From Glandiceps talaboti (lineage: Eukaryota; Hemichordata; Enteropneusta; Spengelidae), in assembly GCF_964340395.1 (NCBI RefSeq), contig NC_135559.1:10141259-10205258 (forward strand): a stretch of DNA of 64,000 nt, read 5' to 3'. A program made the position numbers and the translations under genes. The first letter of the stretch is position 1. Every line of letters begins with the position of its first letter. Below the pieces are notes generated by a model, which was given only the letters and a program-made list of their open reading frames with translations, did no database searches and was not told the DNA's origin. Positions 1 through 56,029 of this stretch are shown one piece after another.

Positions 1-3000
1 TGTGTATTGACGCATAAATGTATTATGGATAATGCGCACCTGTCCAATATCAACTTTTAAAAATAAGATCACAACGTCCTTTTATATTAACTACTAAAAT
101 GAGTTCGTAACTAGTACAAACAAGTATCAGTCCAACTACAGTGATATAGTACGACAAGAAACTGTTTAACAAAGATGGACTTGGGTATGGCATAACCTGA
201 GTTACCAAAAACGGTCAATAGTTCGGAGAAAACGTTAACACAAGTAAACAATTCACACGTCTGGGTTGTTTGAAAGCATTTTCACACACTTCGGGCCTAA
301 AAAGAAACTTACTCGTGAACACAGAGGGCTATGGTTAATATATTTCTTGAAAAGTCACGTAAATGGTACTGTCCCGTCCGACAGCGATTATGGTCACCTT
401 GCTTCGATCATAGACAACCTCCTCTGTCTATGCTTTGATCACCACTGATTATTAGCTCTGGATAATAGGAGAAGACGCATCGAAACCCCGTAAGACGGTA
501 TACATCCAGACCTAACCAATTATGTGATTGACACCTACTTGACTGCTATACACTTGACAGCTTTGACAGTCTGAACTACTGCTATGATACTTACTATAAT
601 AGTACTTCACACTTGCATGTAAATGTCAACATGTCGAGATTACCAATAACAAAGTAATTACCAGAAATACATGTATAGTATGAAGTGACAGTTTAATATC
701 AACAGGTCCTGTCACAGAGGAGACCCTCCAAGATTGATGTCATCTATAGGATGTTCACCTGGGAAAAAAAGGACCAATTCTGTTTGTCTTCTCCCTACCA
801 CCTGTGAATCGATATCTCTCAGAAAGCTGACTTTGGCACTGTCAACTTGAAGATATTTTGTACAGATCTAGAGTACATACCATACACGAATTGGGAAAGA
901 TGTAACTACATATAATCAATTACTGACACAATTTCTCTTCGAATTCTTCCACTTTTGATTGAGAAACAGACAATCATGTTTCGAACAAAAATCATTTGTC
1001 CGGTCTGATAGATGGAATGATATTATTTAATAAGATTTATACTTTCAGCGCAATTATTATACATACTAAATTTTACTGTTAAAAACTACAAATACACATA
1101 TATAGTGGTTAATTGCTTTACATATATTTTAATTTATTTCGTGTAGACCTTTAGTATTAGATTGTGAATCTATTCAAAATGAGTATATTATAATTATTGT
1201 CATCTAGGCTTTTATAAATATCAGTAACCACATTTTCATACACAAGGTACCATTCCCAGAAGTACATATTTGAACAGTGATGTGCAGGTCAAAGGGCAAA
1301 CGGTTTATTTTAAAAGTTTAAATACTGAAAATGTAATCGTGAAACGCAATCGCACTGTGTAAAGATCGAAATAGTTGTTTTGGTTCATACTTTACCGTTC
1401 ACAATGGGACGTATTTTTGTTTCATTCATTGCAGCATTTTATGACCACATCATGGTGAAAATATCAACCAAATCATATAGTAGCATATGGTGCGTGTTTT
1501 ACGCTTACCGATAGCTTACGCGGCACTGACAGGTCCGTTGTTTTACGACAGTCTTTTACGTACAAACATACATAGGGGCGAAATAAAATTGTGGAATTAA
1601 AAACTATATGGACCAATTTACACGTATTTGCATAAGCCAGTTACTAGTATCTGTAATAGGATGGTACATGAATGCCAAGAAACATAATGTTATTTATACG
1701 ATTTGGCAGTGTTTTGTGCTCTATATTGCAAGCGTAAAGACCGTTCAACTTTTCCCATAAAGTTACAAATATATTCGTTTTTATATCACACAACAGTGAA
1801 TCAGAAATTTGAATAACTTTCGTCCCTAGATACTGATGTAAAAAGAGGTACAAACTTTGTAATCCAATTTGTTATCAAGGTGAAACGTTAAGTTATCATT
1901 GAAGGAAACAATTGTCACATGTATATGTACAAACGGTGAAGGTAAGAAATGTGTAATTCACGGCGATTTCAAGTTTTGTGCTATATATTTTCCCCAGAAT
2001 TTGTAATCATAAGAAATTAATATTACAGATCAATTTCGACAGATTATTTTGATGAGAACAGGTAGAATTTAGATGTGGTTTGTCAGTAGTTAATTACATC
2101 AAGCATTGATAATTCAAGTTCGTGTACTAGATTGGTGTAATTTTGGCAAATTTAAAGTTATTTTTTAAAGGAGAAATTAAAGATCACACAACTTAGAAAA
2201 TGAAAGATCATGTGACTTGGAGAATGGGAAATGAAATTTACATTGAATTGTACATGTGTGAACGTGACCATTTCCTCGTACTATAGCATTCAAGGGCTCT
2301 ATTACGTGGTTGATTTCCTTCAATTTGGTGTGACGTCACTTTCATTAACTGGGTGAAAAAAATCAAGTTGACAGTAATAATGTTATATTTATTATACAAA
2401 TGATTGCAATGGAAATGCATGCTAAAAGATTGACAAGGATCACGAAACGATGTCGACAGCACAGACTGTGAAGGCCGTTGAGTTTGTCGCAACGGAAACG
2501 GTATGATATATGATACTGAGCCCGTTTCAAAGTACCGTTCGGTGGCCTTGTTTGATACAACTGCAGAGAAACAATAAGAAGGTACATATCATATTTAAGA
2601 TAGGAGAGATCTTAATTTCTTGCTACAATTTGTTCAAATGAAATAAACTATTCGAACGTAGTGCTACTAGAACTTGGCAGACACGTGCGCGGGTGCTGGT
2701 CTGAATTCGATGTCTGCATGGCGGCTTGTTAGTTCATTTACTTTTGAAAAAAAAAAATGTCGCAAAAATGGCATCACTTCAATCATGATATCTTAAAGTG
2801 TAGCATTGGGTAGTTTATAATCACTTCTGCATGGGTTTGTATCACATAGCCGTTGGACGGTAAGTTGAAACGGGCTATAGCACCACACTGGCTCGAAGAA
2901 TCAACGATATCATTGAAATGCAGTCTCTTCATGTCTTTGTTATGTACGTACGTAGAGATGAAGTTTTATTTTATTTACACCTACTAAGAAAAAGCTATAC

Positions 3001-3190
3001 ACTCTTATTGCCGGCACTATAAAGGGCATGGTAACATTTATCATAATATCGACGAGCGAGGACAACATGTAAGCGGCAATGGGTTTATTAGATTGACAGT
3101 CATACATAGAATGCCAAGACAACAGAGAATATAAAATAAAAACGTACAAAAGCAAAATAAGTAAGCATAGAATGAGGTTGTGTAATATGC
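1..3190. other. Intergenic flank, no gene seen
   Basis: AT-rich sequence with no reading frame that I recognise and no convincing exon with paired splice sites. Short frames at 266-448, 1644-1853 and 2238-2587 show no known domain. The stretch is treated as the upstream flank of the fragile X family gene. Confidence 0.6.
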
Positions 3191-3195
3191 ATTGT

Positions 3196-3425
3196 GAATA
3201 GAATAGAATAGAATAGAATAGAGTAGAGTAGAGTAGAATATAATATAATATAATATAATATAATATAATATAATAGAGTAGAATAGAATAGAATAGAGAA
3301 GAATAGATTAGAATAGAATAGAAGAGAATAGAATAGGATAGAGTAGAATAGATTAGAATAGAGTAGAATAGAATAGAATAGAATAGAGTAGAATAGAGTA
3401 GAATAGAACAGAATAGAATATTAAA
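3196..3425. repeat. Pentanucleotide microsatellite (GAATA)n
   Basis: About 230 bp of GAATA/GAGTA pentamers with a central TATAA-rich segment (about 3238-3275). The array is imperfect. A minus-strand frame through it encodes only a low-complexity Ser/Leu/Tyr/Phe peptide and is a by-product of the repeat. Confidence 0.9.
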
Positions 3426-3483
3426 ATATTTACACGTAACACACATGAATGTGAAATAAAGCGGATTGAACCATGTTCATGAG

Positions 3484-3549
3484 TTACGAACAAACAACAA
3501 ACAAACAAACAAACAAATAAACATAATCAAACAAACAAACACACAAACA

Positions 3550-3618
<69 letters not shown>
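3484..3618. repeat. Compound microsatellite (CAAA)n then (AT)n
   Basis: CAAA tetramers at about 3488-3552 pass directly into a pure AT run at 3553-3618. The AT run abuts the unique block that contains the hammerhead motif. Confidence 0.92.
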
Positions 3619-3894
<276 letters not shown>

Positions 3895-4153
3895 AGGTGT
3901 ATATGTATATCATATGAACATGTATATTATCTCAGACCATACTTATGTTGAACAATGCACATGTTTTTACAGTAAAATTATATTTATAGACTTTTTTAAG
4001 TAACTGTTTGTTTGTTTGTTTATGATTCTTGGGTTCCTTGTGATTAATACATGGTACTTGTGCGTACCAGTTGTAAATAATATCAGTTAATTATATTGTG
4101 CGCCTGTTTCACTGTATTTAATGTATTTTATTGTTCGTTTCGTTCGTGTCCAT

Positions 4154-4167
4154 GTTTCTATGGCAAC
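4154..4167. promoter_or_regulatory. X-box-like (RFX) site in promoter region
   Basis: GTTTCTATGGCAAC resembles the RFX consensus GTNRCC-(0-3)-RGYAAC. The right half is perfect and the left half has two departures. It lies 308 bp before the start codon. It is a weak call made on one imperfect match. Confidence 0.3.
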
Positions 4168-4448
4168 GAAGTATGTCTTTACCAGAAGCAAGGTTAACAT
4201 TTACAAGAAACAAAAGTGAAAGAACAAACCGTACAGCCAAGCTCTGTGAAATACCATTTGAGTGGTTACCTGAGTACTTGTATGATATACTATATCGATT
4301 TAGAATGGGTATACTAGTAAAACGCTAGAAAACGCGGACTTGTTGCATGCTCTCTTTCATCGTGGTGCGACCTCTACTATTTATCTATTTTCGGTCTGGA
4401 TGACTTGCCGGTCTGGCATTCATAGGAAATATCGGGTTACTAAGAAAT

Positions 4449-4466
4449 TACCCACAATCCTCCGCA
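4449..4466 (+). promoter_or_regulatory. ZNF143/Staf-type binding site at the gene start
   Basis: TACCCACAATCCTCCGCA fits the long Staf/ZNF143 consensus YWCCCRNMATSCMYYRCR at all but one position. It ends eight bases before the ATG of the fragile X family gene. In other animals such sites sit at core promoters of housekeeping genes, so transcription probably starts close by and the 5' UTR would be very short, unless an upstream noncoding exon exists. Function is inferred. Confidence 0.55.
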
Positions 4467-4474
4467 GATTCAAG

Positions 4475-47587
<43,113 letters not shown>

Positions 47588-47627
47588 GATCAAAAGGAGG
47601 CATTCAAACTGTAAATTAAATTTTTGT

Positions 47628-47656
47628 GGGGTAGGATGGGGTTGGGCGGGACAGGG
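47628..47656 (+). promoter_or_regulatory. Potential G-quadruplex in the 3' UTR
   Basis: Five G runs (GGGG, GGGG, GGG, GGG, GGG) with loops of 6, 2, 1 and 3 bases lie 41 nt after the stop on the mRNA-sense strand. The pattern fits G3+N1-7. The RGG box of human FMRP binds G-quadruplex RNA, including one in its own mRNA. Confidence 0.6.
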
Positions 47657-47748
47657 TTAGTTCATCCAAATTTGTACAAAGAACAGAACAGGTTTTCTTT
47701 TTTTTTTTGTGTAATACATAGTTTATTAGATGATAGCATTGGAAGTGC

Positions 47749-47754
47749 AATAAA
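47749..47754 (+). terminator. Candidate proximal polyadenylation signal
   Basis: AATAAA lies 162 nt after the stop codon. Use of this site would give a short 3' UTR that still contains the G-quadruplex. Confidence 0.35.
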
Positions 47755-49232
47755 ACTCACTCATGAAAAGCCAAAGTTTTTGCCATAATGCAGCCATCTT
47801 TGTCCAAAATATTCACTTTCATACATTTGTTCAATTCCTTGCAGAAAAAATCAAAGAAACCTGGCCATCCACATCGTAATAGAAACCACTCACTCAACTT
47901 TGGCTTTTCAACTTAACGTGTGTATTTAGCTTACAGAAACTAACATGGCTTTTCTCAGAATATAGTTTTCAAGAAAAAAAAGTTAGTAGCTGCTGTTTCG
48001 GTATTCATACACTAACATGCTTAATGAGTTACTGCTTATGTACAGCCCAGTTGGGAATTAAAAAAAAAAAAACGTTAAAAAATGAAAAAAAAACATGGAA
48101 AGGTTTATTTTCATTTGAGCTTTCCATTTTCTGGTGAAACTTTAAAAAAAAACACACCTTTTACTGTAATGTCCTGAGAACCAGATGTTTAATAGAAACT
48201 AGACTTTAGACACTAGAAAACTAATTTCGGAAGAGAAATCAAATCAAAACATTTTTTCTCTTCGTAGTAGAATCTTGTATTAAAATGTTTAAATAAAAAA
48301 ATCCAAAAAAAATTCCAAAAAATGTAGAATTCAGAAATCAGATTAGGAGAGGTGAGTGATATTTCAAATAATAGGCAAAGTTTTTCTTTTTTTTGTAAAT
48401 TAGTAAATTATTATTTTTCTGTTTTTTGTTTTTTTGTTCTCACAAAGGAAATATCACCACAACAACTTCTGTTACCCACAGAGTTTAAAAAAATGTTTGT
48501 AATAATGTATGGTATTTATTCATTTACACTGTTTTGAAATGAAGTGTTGCTTTTTTGGAACCGTTTTGTATGTTTCAATTTCAATTTTTCCAGTCCTTTT
48601 TTTCGGAGTATCAGCAAAGCAAAAAAAAAAAAGCAACAACTGTGAGTGCCTTCACACGTAGACAAGCTATGTAGTGGGCTTTGTAACTAGCGTACTTGAT
48701 CTGTAGCAACGTACAACATTTTTTTGTACCTGTATGACGTATAAAGTAGTTGATCAAGAAATCTTACAACGGTAGAGTTTTTCAAAAAGTTCAGATTCTG
48801 TTTTTGTCGCATACGAAATAGACTTACACATGATTCATTCGGTTATTGCCACTTGCCATATTTTCATTTCATTGTCTCTATTCATACTTGACAACAGTGT
48901 AATTTTAGACGTATTTTCAGTGTGTTTCTTTTACTGTTGATATTCGAATATTTCCAACGATCCTCCAGAACATGAAAAATTATGCAAACCAATGTATTTT
49001 TGAGGTGCTACATGTATAGAGAGAGTGAGTCAGTCTGAGTACAGATATTACATATCCTATTGTTCTATACGGTCGTTACGAGAGAATTCGCCATTGAGGG
49101 GGCGCAGACATGCGAGGGCAGTCATTCATCCAATCAACATATTAGTCAGATGTGCATCATATCACAGGCACTCGTCCCCTTTTGTTCTTGTCATCGTTTT
49201 CTTTTTTACTTCATATGACATTATATTGCCTC

Positions 49233-49238
49233 AATAAA
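49233..49238 (+). terminator. Candidate distal polyadenylation signal
   Basis: AATAAA is followed within 50 bp by a T-rich segment (CAGTTTTCCTGAATTTTTTT). The position suits a 3' UTR of about 1.65 kb. Confidence 0.45.
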
Positions 49239-49239
49239 G

Positions 49240-50425
49240 TAGTGCACTCTCTTCGTACGCTTAGTCACCAGTTTTCCTGAATTTTTTTCTCAAATTCATG
49301 ATATACTATGTATGATAGCGAAAAAAATGTAATACACAGTTTACACGTGCTCGTGTTCAGTCATTCGTAGCAGTGTAATGAGCAACAGTGAGAACGTTAA
49401 CTGATCTAAATATCCGCGACCTCAATGGCGTAATATCTAGTAGCGACCTTCAGCTATATGCATATATACACGTCATGTATATCTCATTGTTATTATTATT
49501 ATTATTACTTAAATAAAAAAAAAAAAACATTCGTAAGTGTTGTTTTGGGAAGAAAAACATGAAAATATGGACAGCATTTATTTTTTCTGCATGTTCATCT
49601 ACTTACTGTAGTCTGAGAAGGGTGAAGTATGTCCTGTACGTGGTTTTGTTATGATATCGTGCGAAGCATGGTCAGGGCAATGTCTAAATGAGAGTGTATG
49701 TGTGATGGTGTTTGTCTGGGTGTGTGTCTGAGTGTCTTTGTCGGTGTCTTTACAGATAGAGAGGTGTTATTTTGTAGTTTTTGTGTTCATTTGTGTGACA
49801 GATATGTGTTCCCACAGTTCTCCAGTAACAGAGTGATTTTTTTGTCTTTGTATTTCATCGTACAAGGTGTTTTTTGAATCATTGGTTTCTTATCAATTGT
49901 CGTTGTTATTTATATGGAGTACATGAACTTGACCTCGACCTTGACCTTTATACAATGATGCCGCCAGTTGTAAAATATTAATATTAGATGTAAATTAGAA
50001 GCCTTACCTTATCAAGTGCCCTGCTGAGAATTTTCCACTTGTTTTATCAGAACTTTTTTTATAATATACACAAGAAATTGCACGTCCGAGCCATGTATCG
50101 CATGTTGTCATGTGAGGGCGCTCATCAAAAGGGTCTGGAACACCATCATGCCACAAAACTTGCAATTTGTCATGTAGCTGGAATAACAGTTGGTATGGTA
50201 ACAACCCTTTAGAGACTCCCCGTCCGTACATGGTGAAATAGTGTGCATCAAATCAGCGTTGCCATGTTTTATGATAATTTCACCTGGTGTGATTTTATTA
50301 ACACATCTCTGGTTTATGCTATTGAAATCTGAGTGTATCCATGCCTTGCTCTCACAGTGTTGTGAAACTACCTTCAAAACTCACTTCCTGTTGCATTTTG
50401 TGGACATAGTTTTAAAAACAGAATT

Positions 50426-50457
<32 letters not shown>

Positions 50458-53015
50458 TGCTGTACTGTTGTAGAGTTTAGTCTGTTTTTGCTAAGGTTGG
50501 CAGGGGAACAGACATTGGGGGGGGGGGGGGGGGGTAAAAGTTCCATGGTTTCCCATGCAATCTACCTTTCCCCATACAATCTACCATAATTTTGTTTGGG
50601 AACCCTGGTAAAATGACTGGGGAACCCTGGTAAATTTTACCTGCTTACTTCCCGTAACAAAAACACTGTTAGTGCCCATACTGCAATCTTCCCAGCATTT
50701 TTGAAATGATAACACTAAAACAGTGTATGTGGAGTCTTTAATTCTTCTCTCAGCTAACTTTACTCTCTTTTTTTAGTCTTTAAATTAATCAACACACATT
50801 ATTTATAGTGTTGTCAAGTACATTCAAAAAGAAAATGAACAGCGTGCACCCCATCGTCAGTATTCATTTGTTGATTTCCTATAAAAAAAAAAAAAATATT
50901 ATTCCTGAAATTCAGATCTCAAAAAAAAAAAAAAAAAAAAAAAAGGAAGAGAAATGGAAAAACTACCTAAGATTAACCCCTTTCATAAATATACATTTGT
51001 TATGTACGTTGGTGTATATGAAGTTCATATTCTGTGGCTTTGTTGCTCAATTTCACATTATAAAGTGAAAAATGTTCATTTTCCTGTCATGTCAGATATG
51101 ACCCACAGAACATGAATGTCAAAGGTCGAATAGATATGAGGTTGACAAATATGAATATCAGGTGATTGAAGATTGTGGTCATGTGATACATTTTCTGCAT
51201 GCTATTTTCTTTGACTTTCACCAGCATTTAGATTCATGGAATTTTCAAAGTTAAGTTCACTTTTTTTTTTTTTTTTTTCAAGAATTATGCAATAAGGGGA
51301 GGTATTTTTGACAAAATCAAAAACCTGTATTCGCTAAGATTACAGATGGCTTGTACATTACTGCAGTGATTTTTGATTTGTTTGTTTTTTTATATAGCAA
51401 AATCATTTTCAGTTCTTTTGTGCTTTTCAAGATATGCTGCAATTTGTATAAGGATGTTATGTTCAGTTTCTAGACACCTAACAGGATATTCCGATTCCAG
51501 GTACCCCTAATGTGATTCCCCATTCCAGTAAGGTAGTGCGCCCTCTATCATCCACTATTGTCAGGGTGAACCCAAGATAATAAACAGCATGAAAATGAAG
51601 GGTAAACGATCCCAAATCAGCAAAATTTGGTGTTTCTGATTCTTGGTGCTTCGTTTTATTTTATTTTATACAAAATATCACTTTAATGCAACATTCTACG
51701 TTTATTTTTAACTTTGAAAAGAAGTGTACCAGAATCTTGATTAAATTATGTCGTATGCAAAATTTAATTTTCAAATGTCATTAATTTTGCTAATAGAGGG
51801 CGCCCTGTACTGCTGCCATGTCGTCCAGAAACTGACATGATAGTTTTTGTGTAATGTATATCATCTCTGTACTGTGCTCTTCCCATGATACCTTGCTGTG
51901 TCATGTCATCCAATCCATTTCTGACAGCCAAGGCATAAGCAGTAAGCCCTTACACTGCCAATTTGACTTTCTTGTTTTTTCATTTTTCACAAAATGTCAA
52001 GTTTTGTTTAATATTTGTCACTTTTTGCTTGAAATTTTAGTGTTGGTGTAGAAAATAGGAAGTTCTTATCCCATTTGATTCGAAATGATTACAGAAACTG
52101 GCAGAAATTTAGAAAAATGTGAAAAGAAATATCAATTTTTTTGTGGTGGGAAAGAGTTTGGAAATAAGATTAAAACCAGTATGAGTGTGTTATGGTGACC
52201 AAGACATATGCAACGATTTTGTTAAAATGAAATTCATTAATTACGTTTGACCTTTTTGTAGATTTTTTTGTCAAATTCACCTCAAGTATTTCCTTTCAAA
52301 ATATTTTGTATGAATCGCATTAGAAATTATTAGCACAGAATTCAGTAAATTTTTTCATGGATTTTTTTTTTCCTACAAATTTTGTGTAAACCCACTAAGT
52401 GCATCCGTAATATCAAAGTTTATGTTTGTAAACAGGTATTCAGAAACATGTAAGAAAATTGCTGATCACAAAATGTAGAACCAAATAAGGTTTGTAACAA
52501 GAAAGTTGAAAAAAATGGAGAGAACGAAAATTTTGAGAAGTGATAATGTTCATCAGTATTTATTATTTTTGAAACTTATGTAGCATATCAGAAGTTTTGT
52601 CATTCATTTGTCTCACTGGAGTTATTATCGAACTAGTTTTTTTTTCCTTTCTGTATATTCAACCGTTTTTGGTCAATCCAGGGTTTTTTAAAGACATTCT
52701 TGACTACTTCATGTAAAACGTATAAACTCACTTCACTTCACTTCGATTCAACTTTTGTAGGATTTTCATGCATTACATGTACTGAGTTGTAGCGTCAGAA
52801 TGGAGTGTTTTTTTCCTACCAATTTTGCAACACCAGTTCTCCAAGCTTTAGAAATCACAAAGTCTTGCCACTCTTTCTCTGTGCTTTCACTTTGCTTATT
52901 TCTCTTTCTATCTATCTCTCATGACAATTTCTGCCCAGCCTACTACTTTTGTAAAATTACAGCAATAAAAAGTCCATGATAACAAACAGCCTAATAATTT
53001 GAGGTCATGTGTTCA

Positions 53016-53046
<31 letters not shown>

Positions 53047-53880
53047 CTGTGTCTGTGTCTGTCTCTGTGTCTCTGTCTGTGGTATGCTGCATGTACCAGC
53101 ACAAAAATTAAAAATTGTGTATATGAATGGAGTAGTTGGAAAATGTGTGTGTAGTGAATAGCGCCATCTTGTGGTGAAGTTGTCCCAAATTTATCAAATG
53201 ATCACAAAGACTACTTTTCACAAGACAATACTTTTCATTCCAACTAAATTGAGTTACAGAGAGACTCGACGTTCTTCATTTTTCTGCGAGAGTGCCAATT
53301 TTTAGCAGTTTAGGGATTTGGAAAGTAATACAAACTTCACCAACGCTTCAGATTTTGTCTTTAATCTTCGCATAATGTTAGTACCATAATTTGGGGCATT
53401 GGAAAAGAATAGAAAGTGCCAACTGGACGGGTTCACAGCTAGAGGGGACGGTTTCAATGTTCTGCATGAACTGCGCCCTCTATGTTTAAATCGGGTCCTT
53501 TTTTTATCACCATACCTTCGTTTGGGGTCATAATAAGTATCGATAGCTTGTTAACTATTAACAAAAATCAGTAACTTATTACGTAGGTGGTACCAGGGTG
53601 TAAACTACACTACCGTTGATGTTGTTCTACGGCGTAGGATGCTTTTCAATCGTGCAGTATGGAATATATGATTTTTCTTCTGTTTTAACTTCGAAAGGAG
53701 CCACATCGCCAGCAAGCTAAGGGAATAATACGATTTGCGTTGGCACAGTAATAAAAATAACATATTGTGGATTTGGATGTGGGGCTTACCGTTTACCTTC
53801 TACCAGTGATCCGTGATTATAGGACAGGTGTGATAAACTGCTAATAAATAGTAACTGTAAACAGTGTGAACTATGTGTAG
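49240..53880. other. Intergenic, no gene seen
   Basis: AT-rich sequence with homopolymer tracts and no frame or exon that I can support. It includes a family D repeat copy near 50505-50680, poly-A at about 50922-50944, poly-T near 51262-51278 and a TG run at about 53022-53046. Some of the first part could still be 3' UTR if a later polyadenylation site is used. Confidence 0.55.
50505..50680. repeat. Dispersed repeat family D, copy
   Basis: GGAACCCTGGTAAAATGACT, GGAACCCTGGTAAATTTTAC and CCCGTAACAAAAACACTG resemble the intronic family D copies. A poly-G run of about 19 lies inside. Confidence 0.5.
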
Positions 53881-54021
53881 TAAGGTAAGCATCTACCCCG
53901 GTGAACCACGGGAACGTTCGGACTCGTTATCACCACCGAGGGACGCGTATGACTTAATCACCGAAAATTTGTGTGCACTGACCTTCGGACGGGCGGTAAT
54001 TACCTCCCGTGGACTTACAAA

Positions 54022-54105
54022 ATGATGGAAAACGAGAAGGACCACGAAAGTATCACTTCAACGAGCAACATGGCGATTTATTTGATGAGGAAATATTGCG
54101 ACTAT
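54022..54105 (+). CDS. Candidate first coding exon of the downstream gene
   Basis: A frame of 28 codons begins at tandem ATGs (AAAATGATGG gives the second a good Kozak context). It reads MMENEKDHESITSTSNMAIY, then LMRKYCDY, and ends at a strong donor TAT/GTAAGT in phase 0. That phase equals the start of the long exon at 61410. An in-frame stop lies upstream at 53950-53952. The surrounding 200 bp are richer in CpG than the flanks. No homology supports it and the intron would be 7.3 kb, so it remains a candidate. Confidence 0.3.
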
Positions 54106-54410
54106 GTAAGTATTTGTCAAGTGTCGAAATTTGTCTTTGTTGCCCGTTTTACGCAGTCCAAAGGGTAAGGCTGATAGCAAAGCAAACGAAATAATCATTG
54201 TTTGGCCAAAATTACCAACCGTTATGCAAAAAAAAAGAGTGCTTTCTCACCGTTTTTAACGATGAAGTACTTGAATCGAGGTCAGTGTCCCCGGGTTTCT
54301 CCGATACACGATATTTACTACTCATTCAACTCACTGTTGATAACTCGAATTCAGCTTGTTGCGCATACAAAAAACACGAAGTGTACATGTTTTGACATTA
54401 TATTATGTGG

Positions 54411-54472
54411 CCCCAGTCTGGATACCAACTGTGGTCTACTAGTTAGAAGACCATAGTTGGAACCCAGACTAA
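54411..54472. repeat. Short inverted repeat (hairpin)
   Basis: AGTCTGGATACCAACTGTGG pairs with CCATAGTTGGAACCCAGACT on either side of a short CTACTAGTTAG centre. The arms are about 23 bp with a few mismatches. It may be a tiny fold-back element. Confidence 0.65.
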
Positions 54473-55146
54473 TGTGGCCCCATCATGACAAAAACACCGT
54501 GTATTACAAAATCATGTTAACGATGTTTTTACTACTTCACATAAATAACATATCTATATATTTTTCCTTCCAAAATTAACAACACACGTATCAATCAGAT
54601 TCATCAGCATTTTAGACAATATTTTTATTTAAAAAAAAATTCTGATAGTTTATGTTTGGGAAAATTAAACGTGTAAACTATAATAACATGTACGTAAAAA
54701 CAACGTTTCAACCATTGCCAGTAGAACTTTCTTGACTTCGTCCATTTTATACAGTACACGCTACCAACGTTTAACAGACATCTGCTTACTGCGATGGACT
54801 CCACCTATATGCGGATTAGTGTAGGCATACAAAGCAGAGCCTGTGTAAACTGGACAAGTTGTTATCAGTAGAGTCTGATAAAGTATTATTCATAGTCAAC
54901 ATGTCACCGCTAAATTGGTTGGTGTATCATTACGGGGGGGTTGTATATTTCACCCACGTGGGTAATCCATCATGCTGAGTATATAGTATGAATAATTCGT
55001 CAGGTAGTCCGTTGTTGGAAATATTATTATTTTCGAAATGTAAAACTTTGTCATGCCACTGACTGAGAAATTTACATTCACGTAGTTTGCTGTCCCCGGA
55101 GTATATCTCGATGTGTTCGCATTTTGAAACGTGTAGAAGATATGTT

Positions 55147-55239
55147 TACAAACAAACAAACAAACAAACAAACAAACAAACAAACAAACAAACAAACAAA
55201 CAAACAAACAGACAAACAAGCAGCAGCAGCAGCAGCAGC

Positions 55240-55275
<36 letters not shown>
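55147..55275. repeat. Compound microsatellite (CAAA)n(CAG)n(CAA)n
   Basis: CAAA tetramers to about 55218, then CAGCAG (six units) and CAA trimers to 55275. Frames here give poly-Asn/Ser/Gln/Leu and are artefacts. Confidence 0.95.
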
Positions 55276-55276
<1 letters not shown>

Positions 55277-55437
55277 TGAACAAAAATGGACTGTACGAGC
55301 CTTGTTGTAACATTATACACAGTAACAGCAACAATTTCAAACGCAATGAACAAACTCTGCTAATTTGCAACGAAAACTCAAATGATATGAAGAGAACACC
55401 ATACATGACTTATCAATGTGTTATCAATCATTATGTG

Positions 55438-55805
55438 GAGTCATGATGGTTGAATGGTTAGAGTGGCCGGCTTTGAATCTGCAGGTTGCGAGCTCCATCT
55501 CTACCGTTTGTTTCTGAGTGGCTAAAGACCATTTAAATACAAACATTAAAAACCTTGGGCAAGATTTAACCAGTCAAACCAGCCATATAGTTGGGGACCT
55601 GGTAGGATGGAGGTTGTAATGTGAATGCTTTAATCCTATGCGCTTATAAAGGCTGCAATGAATTGTATACTCCCCAGGGAGCTGAGGGCCGTTGTTTTTG
55701 TGCCACAGTGACTATACATCCATGTCAGGGGTAATAATTGTAAAGCGCTTTGACCACAGAGTGAGAAGGCACTACTAGATATAAAAACCAACATTATAAA
55801 TAAAA
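55438..55805 (+). mobile_element. tRNA-derived SINE (family 1), plus strand
   Basis: The head GGTTGAATGGTTAGAGTGGC resembles a tRNA box A region and CAGGTTGCGAGCTCC a degenerate box B. The body has GGGGACCTGGTAGGATGGAG and CTCCCCAGGGAGCTGAGG. The tail TGTAAAGCGCTTTGACCACA and an A-rich end with ATATAAAAACC resemble LINE-type 3' ends. It is homologous to the element at 44810-45160. Confidence 0.82.
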
Positions 55806-56029
55806 TATAGATAGAAAAAATAAATGATTTATTTGTCACGTGACGTCATCTCAGGCAGAAGTATTATGACTCAACAGCAGCGCAGTAATATGGATGAAAC
55901 CGTTACCTTACTGCACAGGTTTCAGTTAAGGTATTTCTTTACTTTTAGTGTATTCGTGTTCATCTCAGTCGAAATAAACAAGTATATCATTCTAACAGAG
56001 ATATTGTATTTACTGAGATAATCCAATAT

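Larger units (their letters stand above)
47588..49238 (+). other. Probable 3' UTR of the fragile X family gene
   Basis: No frame continues after the stop. The stretch holds A- and T-rich tracts and several AATAAA-type signals, ending with a good candidate at 49233-49238. A long 3' UTR is usual for FMR1 genes. The exact end is inferred only from the signals. Confidence 0.5.

Noticed and set aside
266-448. 60-codon plus-strand frame
   Set aside because: No domain, no splice context and ordinary AT-rich composition; chance length.
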